Positions 23,641 to 35,859 of a DNA stretch of 54,057 nt are shown here, piece by piece (within the stretch, counting starts at the first letter, position 1; each line of letters opens with the position of its first letter). The notes under the pieces are model-generated. The model was not told the origin of the DNA. It saw nothing but the letters and a program-made list of their open reading frames with translations, and ran no database searches. The stretch comes from Gnetum montanum (Eukaryota; Streptophyta; Gnetopsida; Gnetales; Gnetaceae), in contig MNCI01034664.1 in the NCBI GenBank assembly GCA_015680685.1, positions 254,384 to 308,440 on the forward strand, in the 5' to 3' direction. Position numbers and translations under genes: made by a program.

Positions 23641-25350
23641 TTTCAAGAAAGAAAAAGTATTAACATCTTGGAATTTTCAAGGTGCCTCTTCTTTCTCTTT
23701 ATGTTATGTAGCACCTGAAAAATTCAGTTACTGGAAAATCAAAATTTCTAGGTGGAACAGCTTTGATCCTAGATCCCAAGGGCCTCTGTGAAAAATAGGA
23801 TTTGAGGTTCCCTAGATGGTGTTGTTGATTAACCAGGGACTTACAAAGTATAAATGGAAGTAATGTAAAAATGAAAATAAAGTAGATATAATACAAACCA
23901 ATGCACGAAATATAAGAAATGTAAATTAACTTGCACAACAAAAAGGAACTTTACATTTTATTACAAAAATAAAGAGAATTTAGAAATATGTACAAGGGCG
24001 CCTAAGGAAGCAAGAGGATTCACTTTGTAGGTGTTTGGAATCCATTGAACCTAGTAGCCTTGGGTGCCATAGTTACCTCCACGATCTGAATGCTCCACAA
24101 CTCAAAAAAATATGAAAGTTGTTGCAATCCTCACTAGATCCATGGGTTATGGTCAAGTCATAATTATTACAAAAGTTGATAAGTTTCTACCTCTAGATTC
24201 TTCTTGATCTTTAACAAAACCAATAGTCATGGTTGAGTTATGTGATAATACCATGACTTGTGATAAAATTTTGGTTCATAGAAATTGGAATCTTTTCATC
24301 TCCACAATTCTAGCACTCATGGTGAGATTGTGGTAGCAGCTCTGTGTAGACCATAATACATGGTCAACTCATTGTGCATTCATGGTTTCATGAAGACAAA
24401 AAAATCAACCATGAAATCATGTGAAAACTAAGCTTAAAAGAAACTGCAAGGATAGAGGATTTTGATAATTACCCAGTAGCAACAAGAGTAGCCTAAAATG
24501 GCTGAACTTTGGAGGCTTGTCATACCACACCAAGTGTTGGATGAATCTTCAATAGAAATCTCTCTTTGCCTACAATGGATTCTTAGATGATCAAAAAATC
24601 CCTCCTTGAGCATAGAATAACTTTGAAGCCTACAAAAAATACTTATCAAGAAAGGAGAAATAATGCAGATTAAGCTTAAACAAACTCTTCTTCTTCTTTA
24701 TTCTCTTAAATTATCATAAGAATGATATAGAATTGAAATAATGTTAAAATTGATGAAAACAATGAAATTTTGCAATGCACATAAAATAGATGAAATAACT
24801 AAATAAGATAATGAGACATACATATAAAGGAAACTTCTTCTTTCTCTTCTATCACTTTAAGCTTTCATCTTACATCAATGGAGTTTTTCTTGAAATGTCT
24901 TATGTTTGGGAAGAGCTCACATATCACATAAATAGAAAAGTGATGAGATGCTTAAGAGTATAATCAACTCTAATATGATTGTAATTGATCCCACCTAATC
25001 ACAACTATATCATAAGGAGATGAGACTTATAATGTCAATTCATGAGGATGTGCCACCTATGTATTTCATGTAGTTCCAAGATAAGAAAAATGGAACACAT
25101 CATGTCTTTGATAATTCTAAGAAAGACATGCATGACATATGGCATTTAAGAATCCACATATTAACTTCACTTTGAATTCTTTTTCCTTATTATATTTGAA
25201 ATAAAAAATTATGTTATGTGACATATTACATGGAATCATGAAGATATGAATCCATACTACATGACTCATACAACAACATGGAAAATAAATCTAACTCTTA
25301 CAATGACATGGAAGCACACATTAGGCTATAAGTATTGTCATTCCCTTATT
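23640..25350. other. No gene seen; AT-rich, probably retroelement-derived
   Basis: Only short frames occur. The right part adjoins the 3' end of the copia remnant and may include its untranslated region or LTR, but I could not define LTR ends. Confidence 0.4.
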
Positions 25351-27224
25351 TATAGTAAGGTGGACTTTAATTTACTTCCTCTAAACTTCCTTAGTAGTGT
25401 CACCATTTTGTGGGATTATAACCTTGTAAAGAGAAGATTAGCCAATTGGCCTTCACTCTTGATGAATGTGGATGAGATGATGACCTCTGGAATCTTTTCA
25501 TTAATGAAGTAGAATTTGACTTCAATATGCTTTTATTTTTTATAAAGAATATACTCATTGGATAGCATAATAACTGATGTGTTGTCACAAAATAATGTTA
25601 TGGAATTCTTTATGATGAAATTCAACTTGTAAGATAATTTTTTAAGTCAAAGCATATATTCCATATAATTATTTATTACCTCATATTTAGCTTCAATACT
25701 TAAAAGGTGATAAGCAGCGACGTACCCCTACGCTCAACCATATCAATCACAAGCATTCACGCACAATCTAGTCAAATTTCATGGATGGGACTAGTTGTGG
25801 CATCTAGACCGCTTTGCCTTGATTGCAGTTCATTGTCTTCCCACTTAGACTAGTGGTAGCTTTGTCACATATGGTTTACTCCAGAGTGAGGCATATGATT
25901 TTTATTATTTTATATTTTATAAGTTTAATCCGCTACAAAAATAATGAAAGGTAGAGGAATTCAATATCTAATTATTCTATTGTCTAACTAGCCTAACACA
26001 AGTAATCGCCCCACTTTCCTAGACACATCCTAAACACAGATAATGCTACTGGGCTACCAAACGCTAAGCATTACTGGGTTACCAAGCACTATATGTATGC
26101 TCGAAGTGGTTGTGCTTGTGTTCATTAACAATTAAAAATTAGTTACTTAATTGAAATGCATTAAAGTAAAGTGCATTAAAGGAAACATTAATTTATTCTC
26201 AATGCTGCAAGGATTGTCAAAAGAGTTCATTTTTATTCCCATCACACTACTATGCTCAGGTACATCAATGTTCGAACAAAGAACTGTACACACTTAGACT
26301 CCTTCTATGAGCACTCAAAAAATATTCTAACTCTAGAGAAAATAAACTGCAAGAGCTCTGCTACTCTAACTAAAAAACTATGAAAAACTCATTCAAAACT
26401 AGAGCCCAGGTGCTATATTTATAGGCCAATGTATATACCCCAACGTTAGATACCCCGACATTGGATCCAAACCCCAACATCACATATGCAACGTTGTGGC
26501 CCCGATGTCGTGACAAACAACAAATAGCGATAACAAGGCTTCGATGTTAAGGCTCCCACATCAAGGCCAAGCAAATCATGACTCATCAAAAGGTTTACAA
26601 AACCTTTGCTTCTTTTATTTCCAATAAATTAGATTGTTTCCATGAAAAATAATTATGCCACTTATGGATTTTCTATCTTCCACATTACCACTCCAATCTA
26701 CATCACTAAAAGTAACAAATTTGTCATGTTCTTTTGCAAAATGCAAACCAAAGTTAAAGATCCTAAAAAAATATCTTATGAAATGTTTCAAGGGATCCAC
26801 GTGACTTTGCCTTGGTTCAACCATAAATCTACTTAAACATGAGGTGACATATTCTACATCAATTCTACTATGACAAAGAAACCTTAAGGAGCTAATGATG
26901 CTCCTATAAAGTGAGGCATCAATGAGGGAGAATGTATCTTTTTTATAAAGCTTAAGGCTAAAAGGAAGAGGAGTACTTATATCCTTTACATTTTTCATGT
27001 CATACCTTTTCAACATGCTTTGTTAAAATTTGCTTTAATGAAGAGCAGTTAATCCATCAAGCCTTTGATCCACTTCAATCCTCAAGAAATATTTGAGATG
27101 CCTAAGGTTCTTCATTTCAAATTCATTCTTCATGGCTCTTTTGAGTTCTTCAACAAGCTCATCATTGTAGATAATAAAACAATATCATCTAGGAACAATG
27201 AAATGATAATAAAATGGAAACCAA
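25350..27224 (-). pseudogene. Ty1-copia reverse transcriptase/RNase H remnant, split by solo LTR E
   Basis: On the - strand from 27224, RT text containing LDDIVLL (the YVDD region, with the Tyr-Val replaced) is followed by a 133-codon frame at 26615-27016. That frame is typical copia: STPLPFSLKLYKKD, DASLYRSIISSLRFLCHSRI, DVDWSGNVEDRKSISG. After the solo LTR the text resumes with SIEAKYEVI and KHIEVKFYFINEKIPE, then QLAN, the C-terminal copia RNase H region, ending near 25360. The upstream RT, integrase and gag are missing at 27224, where element A begins. Nonsense changes make it non-functional. Confidence 0.85.
25708..26588 (-). mobile_element. Solo LTR E with 5-bp target site duplication AAAGG
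   Basis: The sequence begins TGATAAGC and ends GACTCATCA. It is flanked by AAAGG at 25703-25707 and 26589-26593, and the copia reading resumes on both sides. The start (cgacgtacccctacgctcaacc) aligns with the LTRs of element B (aggtacccctacactcaacc). A TATA box is read on - at 26413-26425 (CCTATAAATATAG). The U3 upstream of it (26437-26580) is filled with short units such as CCCCAACGTT, CCCCGACATTGG and CCCCGATGTCG instead of GCGATATCGC. No internal region remains, as expected after LTR-LTR recombination. Confidence 0.9.
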
Positions 27225-27560
27225 TGTATAACACCCCATCCCTAGATACCATTGGCCCTTAGTATGTTCTTTGATTTGAACCCTTGATGTGTTGATTACT
27301 TAGTCTATGTCTTGTGTTTTGATACCCTTTTTGATGTACCCTATGTATGTGCTTTAGTTGTTGAGCTATGTACCTTGCAATTATCCTCATTAAGTACTTT
27401 TGATATTTTAATGTATTTTATTTTATCTTTAGTTTTTCTTAATTTTATTTTTATGTTTTTTTTTGGTTAATTTAGCATATGTACATGAACTCCTTTATTG
27501 GATTTTTGAGTAAATAATGAGTTACTAGCACATGGGCTACTACATTAAGAAGGGATATCT
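27225..27560 (+). repeat. 5' fragment of the element A 5' LTR
   Basis: It begins tgtataacaccccatccctagatacc, a normal Ty3-gypsy LTR start. It aligns closely with 39062-39303 and, beyond the insertion of element B, with 47883-47985 (shared: ttgttgagctatg, gatattt(t/c)aatgtatttta, ttagcatatgt). The match stops at about 27560, where LINE-type sequence begins. It is inferred to be the left part of A's 5' LTR, whose right part is at 33463-33882. Confidence 0.7.
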
Positions 27561-29745
27561 TCAACATATTGGTAATTAGAGGCATATTAATCTTCTTAAC
27601 AATACTTATAAAATTTTACCTAAATACATGGCTTGTCAAATTCAAAAGATTATTGAAGATATCATTAGACCTTAGCAAATTGGTTTTGTTAAAAGAAAAC
27701 ATATCTTAAATAAATTATTGCAACTAACCAAGACATTGCTTCTATTAAGTTAGATTATGCCAAAGCTTATGATAGGATTGAATGGAATTTTATTATCTCT
27801 TGTCTTTATAAATTTGGATTTGGTGATTAATTTATTCAACTTGTCCATATCCTACTCATTGCTACTAATCCTTAAGTTACTACTAATTTTGGATTAAGTT
27901 TCTCTTTTTTTCTGCAACGATCATTTTGTCAAGATTATCCTTTAGCTTCCTATCTTTTTATTATTGCTACAAATTTTCTTTCACATAATCTACACATGAA
28001 TTTCATTAAGGGAATCTCAATTGATGATCAAGGTATGCAATTACTTAACATGAACTTTACATATGATTCTTTTTTTATGATCAACAATTTTCTACAACAT
28101 ATCAATACTCTTTTAGCTAGAGTGAAGGATTACTACATGTTATGTGGCTCTCAAATCAATTAGCAAAAATCTATTGTTTATTGTAATGATAATATTGATG
28201 AGTGGGTTACTTTCAAGCCTTAGAAAATCTTGAAAAAAAAAGATTCAATCTTAAAAAATTTTAGGAATAACCTTTTCTTTTGAGCGTAATCTTACTATTT
28301 TGTGGAATTAAGTTATTGATAAAATTGAAAAGAAGCTTGATACATGAAAAGAAAAAGAGCTCATCCTTGCTAGCAAAGTTTTGGTTATTAAGCAAATGCT
28401 TCAATCAACTCATATTTATTACTTTGATTTTTGGGCTCCTTCTAAAAATTATTATGAGAGAATTGATCATATTATTCATTAATTTCTTTATTCTACTAAG
28501 AAACATAGAAAAGGTTTTTCTAGAGTTACTTAGGATATTTGTACTAGCAAAAAGAAAGATGAAGGTCTTGGCTTCATTATTTGTTATAATTAGGGTATTT
28601 CTCTTATGGCAAAATGGATTGCAAAATGCATTAAAAGAGATTATGTTTCAAGTCTTCTTATAAGAAACATACTTATGTAAGGAAAATTTAAGAATGATAA
28701 GAGTTGGTTTTCTAATAACTTCCTTCATTATCTTCTTTTTCGTTATGCCATTTCTATTCTTGGTTCTCCAATTCTTAAACAAATTTGGAAAACTTGGTGC
28801 AAGCTTAATAAACATTGGAGTTATGATCATATTACATTTTCAAAAGATATGCTTAAGCAAATTAGCCCATGGTAGCTTCCGTTCAATGAAGGAGCTTGGG
28901 TTATTAATACATCTAGATTATGTACCAATTGGGGCAAATTTGGTATCAGGGTAGTTTCTTATTTATGCATGATAGATGGATTGCTTGGAATGAAGCTTCT
29001 AGCCCCTATAGTTTGAATCAAAAATAAAAAAAGATTTTTGAAAAATTAATTTCTAATCCTATGATTTTATTCAAAGTGAACAATAATTTACATTAGAATT
29101 TTCCTAATATTTTTTTGGAAGGATGGAAGACATGTTTTTCCTTTTAATTAGAAAGTTTCTTATGAGATTATTACAAAGAATAATTTTATTCATAACAAAT
29201 TCAATAATGCCTCAAAAATGCAATTATCATTGCACTTTTGGATTTAAAAAATAAAAAATATTTGGAGAGCTCCTACATTTTCTAAAATTTGTATTTTTTT
29301 TATGATGTCTTATTCATCAAGGTCTTCCTATCAGTACTCATTTTAAACATATGGGAAATGTTTCTTCTCAATATCCTTCTCATAGAAGTGAAGACTCATT
29401 TTCTCATTTTTTTGAGTATCATGTTACTTAACATGCTTGGAAATGGACTTCTAGAATTTGTACAACATTTAACCTACTTTGTCTACTTCATTTATTTGCA
29501 TTTATAATTGTCTTCAACCACTTATTCTCTACTCTATTTGGAAGCTTATGTGTGCAATTATTTTCCAATAGCAAGATGTCACTTTTTAGCTATAACTTCA
29601 AGCAAAAAAGCTCCCAGTGAAAGCTAAACAATTAATATAGTTTTATAGTATTAATTTATTTTATTTTAAAGGCTCAACGATGGGAAGCTTTTAGCTTTTT
29701 TTGCTATTTGTTCTTTATCTCTGATTGGTGTATTCTTGCCTGAAT
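27560..29745 (+). pseudogene. LINE (non-LTR) reverse transcriptase remnant
   Basis: From about 27575 the + strand reads NLLNNTYKILPKYMACQIQ, then a stretch equivalent to the EQTGF motif (QIGFVKRKH), and LMIGLNGI/EWNFIISCLYKFGFGD. Further on are GISIDDQGMQLLNMNFTYDS and LCGSQIN-QKSIVYC. Order and spacing are those of plant LINE RT. The remainder to about 29745 is the degraded C-terminal part ending in AT-rich sequence. The 5' part (ORF1, endonuclease) is missing. Stops and frameshifts are many. Confidence 0.75.
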
Positions 29746-29749
29746 CAAA

Positions 29750-32400
29750 TCAAATCAAGGAAGGTCCAAAAAATAGTGCTCCAAGAGTTAAACTTTAGCC
29801 CTTTCCTAGAGCAAGCACCTAAAGAAGTACACGACCAACTAAAGATCTCTCCCACATGGCCAATTATCACTTCCACCACGGAGTGATACATGGGAGAGAC
29901 ATTCTTATATTGGAACAACAGGTAGGCTAGTTCAATGGTCAAAATCAAAGACATATTAGTGTCCTCCTTGATGCAAGCCATTGCTAAAGTTCTTGAGTTG
30001 CTAGAGATTAGGGCGAATCTCACTGAGATTCCAATGCAAGTAGACCCAAACATCAAAAATGAATGGGTGCAATGGTGCTATGGTGTCAATCGTAAGGAGT
30101 TTGATGTGCTCACATAGGTAGAAAGGATCCACTACAAGATTGTAGCCTTTCACCTAAACCCCACAGTGAGGCCCAGCAAAATCACTACCTTTTCTACCTG
30201 TGTATGCATTGCTCTAAGTGGGAGATTCCCTATCAGCCTTCCACAGTTGATCTATTTAGAGATGGAGAAGCAATTTAAAGAGAATGAACATGGAAGAAAG
30301 ACACTCCCCTTTCCATGCCTCATCAAAAAAATCTATCAAAGGGGAGGGATAATCCGTTATACAAATGATGTTGTTAGGCATGCTCCGACTGCTAATTGGG
30401 TGAAGATGATGCAAGATAAAATGCCTGCAACGATCATTCAAGAAGAGAAACATTCACCATGTGCACCCACCACTCAAACAATCATATCAGACATTGCTAC
30501 AATAGCTTAATGGTTCCACAAATAAAGAGAATGACTCTTGAGCGAACAAGAGAATCGAGCAGGTACGAGTGATGGGGACCCATCTATGTACCAACTAGTA
30601 ATGAGTCACCTAAATGAGGTGCCTCAAATAGTTAGCTTGATGGCTGGAGGTAAATTTATTTTCTCGACCCAACAAACACAGTTGTCCGTGAGATCGAATA
30701 CTAGTGCTAGAGAGGTCACGGTATCTCTCATAGAATAGCAGTCACTCCCAAAAATTTCTGGGAGCACCGCAACCTTCTCGATGCACTTAGAAGAAGGCGA
30801 GGGGGCAACAATACTAGTGATGTAGCACCAATGATAGGAGACAGCAACAAAGGTGGTTGCTGATAAAATTTCCAAAACTCTCAATGCACCTATCACATCT
30901 ATACCAAACATCACTACACTCAAAGATGTGCAGACATCTATTGGAACCATAAGCAGCAAATTAAATGTAGCATAGCATAAAGAACTACTGGACCAATTGG
31001 TGGGAACCGAGTAGTTGCTTTCAAATATCTTTGATCTTCCAGATAATATTACTGCAACCCAGTTGGAGCTAGTAAAGGCAAGAGGTAAAAAAATCATCTT
31101 GGAAGGGCAACCCGAAATAGCCAAGGAGCTAAACAAATTCCTAGCTACTGAAGTTGTTAAATTAAGAGCCCAAATTGCCGACTTTGCATTTCTCAACCTA
31201 GCATTGACAATACATGAAGCTCTTAAATAGCTTTACACTAGACTGAAAGGGGTTAAGGATGTGATGGAGACAATGGTGTTCTACTAATCCTTGGCATAAG
31301 CTACACAACATAAAATTTAGAAGGCCTTGGATCAAACCCACCAAGAGAATGTGCAACTGACCATAAAGAACCATCACCTACAAAATGTTGATGAGCATAA
31401 ACAACAGTTGACTAACTTTATCCATCAATAGCAAGAGCAACTAGCTAGAGTGAACATAGAGCTAAGGATATTGGTAGTCGAAAATAGAAACCTCTCCATC
31501 GAGAAGGCCCATGCCCTTCACTAGAAAACTGCAATTGAAGTAGCCACCAGGAAATCAAAGGCTCTCAAATTTGAGGGAGTCAAGGATCACTACAGAGATT
31601 AGGTTAGTCTACAAAAAGAAGTTAATGAAAAGCACATCCAATTGGAAAAGGGAAAAGTAAATGAAACCCTCCAATAACTCCAACAAGGAAGAGAAGTTTG
31701 GCAACCTATCGTTGATGGGATGGATGAACTATAATAAGGTAGAGATCTGCATGAAGGAGTTGCAGATTGAGGAGATGTTAGAATACATAGAGCTTGCCAA
31801 TCTTCGATATGAAAATCTAGCTATGTTGACTACTGAATGACTATGGTCAAGACTAGAGAAGCAAGTGGCCAACTCGTACTTATTATACCAGGCCAAGTTC
31901 AAGCATCACAAGGAAACCAAGCAAAAGCTTGCGATGGCAAATGTTGAACTTAAGGTACTTAAGGGCAAATACACTGATCAAAGATTTGCTACCAAGAACC
32001 TAGCTAGAAGGATGAATGACTACCATGAGCTACAGAACGTAATAAAGGCATTTGATGTTGAACGTAAACAATTCACTACTTGATTTATCAAAGTTAAGGA
32101 GCTATTCCCAATAATGCCCTGTCTATGGGGTATCCCCATTCTAGTCCACATTGGCAATATCACATGGACTATGAATTATACCCAGAGTAAGGAGAAGAAG
32201 ATGAAGGCATTACTGGATGCCTTTTGCCTTCCACTGGAGGTTACAGCCACAGCAGGACAATTGTAGCCGCCTTAGCCACTGCATGTACCTGAAGTCGGCA
32301 AAGGTCCTTCAAAACCTCAGGAACCTCCATCGCCTGGGACTATCTAATCTTCTTCATTACCTTCATGCCATCAAAGGATGTGTTTTCTAATTTCATGTAA
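29750..32400 (+). pseudogene. ORF3 of element C: conserved retrotransposon accessory protein with coiled coil
   Basis: A reading frame shared by open stretches at 29935-30117, 30166-30510, 30538-30738 and 31015-31230 lies in one phase; one shift precedes the stretch at 31865-32083. It aligns along its length with ORF3 of element B. Matching pairs are LPFPCLIKKIYQRGG / LPFPYLIRKLCQHAG with RYTNDVV / GYTNDVL, MSHLNEVPQIVS / MSHLRAIAQTVS, EEGEGATILVM / ETGEGATMVVM, and a C-terminal block PCLWGIPILVHIGNITW / PYLWVVLTPSNIGTLAW. The N-terminal part resembles the plant transposon protein domain (Transposase_32 type, from memory). The middle is a long coiled coil. Function unknown. Confidence 0.75.
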
Positions 32401-32583
32401 TCAAGACATGGTGTTCAATTTTGTGTCATGAACACCACAATTTTTGTAATATTATTGATTTGTGCACTCGGGCACTCAATTTTGTTAAGTTAGTTTATTA
32501 TGTCAAGAGTTAGTTAATAATCCCATACCTTCCCAATTTTGTAAAGGAACTCAAGGATAATTTTTCATTTAATCATGGGGGTA

Positions 32584-33462
32584 TGATGAGCATCAAAGTG
32601 TTACATTGACAGGCCCCCATTGATGGGGCCTTGTCTAGGTGGTGTTGCCCCATTGACGGGGCCACATCAATGTAGCATTTGCTACATCTATGAGGCCCCA
32701 TCAATGCAACCCAACAATGAAATCTATAAATATGTGCTCACATCTATGTTTATGGGAGTCATGTCATAGTTGTAGTAGAGCTTTTGCAAATTTTCCATTT
32801 GAGAGTTAGAATATTTCTCGAAGTGCCCACAGCAAGAGTCAAAAAGTGTACAAATCTTTATTTAAGCACTATTGTAACCACACTAGTGTGAATGGCAATA
32901 AAGACAATCCTTTTAAATCAAAACTTGTAGCACTTAGAATAGATTAATGGTTTATTTATGCATTTATTATTTCCATTAATTATGTAAGTAATTAAGCTAA
33001 ATTAGACTTCAAGTTATTAGTTAATTAATTGAGCTAAATATATTAAACACATAAGCACGACCACTTCGAGCATAAACATGTATTCACTTGGTAATCCTTG
33101 TAGTGGGTACGTGGGTTTAGGACATGTATGGAAAGTGGGACCAGATGCTTATGTTAGGACTAGTTAGAGATTAGCTAACTAGTTAAATTAAGTTAGTCAT
33201 TAAATTACTTCATTTTTCTACTTTAAACACCAAGGAACATAAAACAAAAAACAATAAAAATCATATGGCTTAACTACACTTAACCATACATTTGTACATC
33301 ACAAGTGTAATTGGAAAGACAATGAATGACTGTTTAGGCAAGGTTCACTTCCTAGAAGACTAGTCTACCAAAAGACATAAAGTCTACAAAATTTGACCAG
33401 ATCACACATGAACACTTTGTGATTCATATGGTTGGATGTAGGGGTACCTCGATCGCTCATCG
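32584..33462 (+). repeat. 3' LTR of element C
   Basis: The LTR starts TGATGAG after a polypurine-like catgggggta and ends GCTCATCG, where the family has CATCA. It is about 879 bp, close to solo LTR E (881 bp). Its end (gtaggggtacctcgatcgctcat) is the reverse complement of the LTR start of B and E. U3 contains palindromic units ggcccccattgatggggcc (32612-32630) and gccccattgacggggcc (32647-32663), followed by the TATA box ctataaatat at 32724-32733. Confidence 0.8.
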
Positions 33463-33882
33463 TAGGCCTAACTTTGAAATGTTAATTTAACTCAGTAGTA
33501 TTGGTATTATTATGTAACTTTATTTAAATGATTTTGATTACAATGGAGTTCAATGCCTTAATAATATTTGGTTTTGTATATCATGTAAATAATTATATTA
33601 TTTTTATTATTTTCTATTTATTGTAATTTTGGTTAGACATTAAGATATCAAACTATTTTTTTGCTTATTAAACAAGTTCGATTTTTGTATGTAAGGAGCT
33701 ATTGGCACTATTTCCATAATTTTTTGTATGTTATTTACATTTTTGTGCCCCTATGAACCTATTTTTAAATGTCTACTACTTTGCATGTCATATTTTCTTG
33801 GCATCCTTTAAATTTTATTAAGTTATGATTTATTTTTATAAGTAATATCTTTCAGCCTAGACCTTGTAAATTGGGTGTTATA
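33463..33882 (+). repeat. 3' fragment of the element A 5' LTR
   Basis: The AT-rich sequence ends gggtgttata, the inverted counterpart of the tgtataacaccc start, directly before a tRNA-Met-type PBS. That the missing LTR middle is interrupted by the LINE and element C is inferred from the arrangement. Confidence 0.6.
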
Positions 33883-33885
33883 AGT

Positions 33886-33897
33886 TTGTATTAGAGC
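33886..33897 (+). other. Primer binding site of element A (initiator tRNA-Met type)
   Basis: ttgtattagagc matches the common plant PBS TGGTATCAGAGC at 10 of 12 positions. It sits a few bases after the LTR end. Confidence 0.75.
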
Positions 33898-34129
33898 TAA
33901 AGATCCAATAATAATTCTTGGATTGGTGGTATAGGGATGCTGCCAAGTTGAGCAAAAGAGATCTCGAATAGGGTAAACCCTAGAAGACCTAATGGGGAAG
34001 TCTCATAAAATGACATGGTATGAGAGATGTTCATGTATATAGGAGCCAAAATGATTTAAATGTGGTGAATTGTGGACAAAATAATGATCACTTAATCAAT
34101 TGTGGTAGAAGACCATTAAGCAAGTAATC

Positions 34130-34870
34130 ATGAAAAAATTTAGATGATTGGAATGACCAACTTTTCATGGATCAAAGGATGCTATAGTAGCTTTAGAGTA
34201 ATTTGAAAGGTGAAAGAAGCTTTCCAACTCATAGATTGTGTTACAGTACAACAAACTCTTTTGACAATTCATAAACTTAAGGGTATGGCCAACAATTAGT
34301 GGTAAATAAATAAAGTTGCTAGGGGATGGCAAAACATGAAAGTTGAATAGATTAACTTTGTTAGGATGTTCAAAAAATGGTATGTATCTAAGAAATTTGG
34401 AAGGACCAAGACCAAAGAATTATTCAACCTAGAGAAAGATGACCTCAATGTTTCTAAGTATGATATAGATTTTATTCAATTGGTGTAGTTTTACCCTAAT
34501 CTTCAACATGATGAAGAGGAGATAACCAACTATTTCATTCAAGGATTGGTAAAATCCATCCGTATACACTTGGTAGCCCTTAATTTTTTAAAGTATGAAG
34601 TAGTATGTACCAAGGCTTTAGCTATAGAAAAAAGTATGGGTTTGGGCAATAAGAAGAAGTAGGATCTTAGCAAGAGGAAGAGTCAACTAATGACCAAGCT
34701 TAGAAGCTCTAAGTAGATTAGGATCTTTGAAGGAACCAATCATTCCAACAATGAACCTAAGTTTCATGCTTGCAGACAACTGGGACATTATAAGCATGAT
34801 TGTCCTAACTATCATGGATGCAGTAAACCAAGGCATAGATAGTGGAAGTGTTAGAATATGCTCCTAAGTT
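34130..34870 (+). pseudogene. gag of element A
   Basis: The stop-interrupted capsid region includes recognisable text around 34380-34620 (ERDDLNVSKYDIDFIQL-like reading, then FIQGLVKSIRIHLVAL). A nucleocapsid knuckle lies at about 34765-34810: FHACRQLGHYKHDC, where the family has Cys at the first position (C-x2-C-x4-H-x4-C). A lysine-rich linker precedes it. Positions 34870-35700 are AT-rich without recognisable coding. Confidence 0.65.
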
Positions 34871-35859
34871 AATGTACAACCATTAGTTCTTTAATCCTTT
34901 AAGATCATTCGTAACCACTCCTAATTACTTTATAATGAAGAAGTATGACTTGTAATGAAGGAATGGTCACAATCCTTCTACAATATATTAACAACTGACA
35001 TCCAAGTTACAAATGTATGTGAAGATGTGGAACTGAAGAAGAATTATGAGATCAATAAAGATAAGAGTACTAAGAAACAATACATACCATGATGTAAGTA
35101 AGTAATGAAGCTGAAGTGATTAGTAACTTAGTGATATGAAGCAAACATCATAAAATGCAGAGTTCATAATGAGAATTCAAGCACCAAAATCAAAAAGTTA
35201 AAGAAGTAATTCAAAGCTAAGAAGCAATTATTGCATGAGACAAGAACAATCCATGTAGCATAGGATTTAGTCTCCTAAAGAGTAAGAGAAGATCCAAATT
35301 ATGTAATACATAACCTAGTCTAATTTCTTAAATAAGAAAATAAGGTCATTTGAAAGGTTATGATGGAGAAGGAAGAAAAAACAAAAGAAGATTTTGAATT
35401 ATGAAAAAAGTATTTTGTAATACCTATAGAATTAATTTAGTGATTCATAAATATGAGACAAGCTAAGTTCCTAATGAACTAGCCAAAGTACAAGAAAGTT
35501 CATAGATAAGTATAAAGACTTCCAAACAAGTAATTAATAATAATAATATACATCCTTACGATTTATGAATTTTGCAAGATGATATAAGTCATATAAAGTT
35601 TTCTCATGGATTGAGATCCTTGGATAATTTGAGTTATATAAGAGACGTAAAACCAAATTCTAACAACGAGTGTCTCAATCAACCAACTAATCAATTGGAA
35701 AAGAAAGATGATCATAATAAGGATTCATGATGTTGAGGAAGAATCTATGCTTTGAAGAACTAACCGATGGACGAACAATCTAATACTATTATGGATACCA
35801 TAGGTAATCTTGGTGAATCTTCATTATTAATCTTGTTTAAACCTAACCAGTCACTCTTT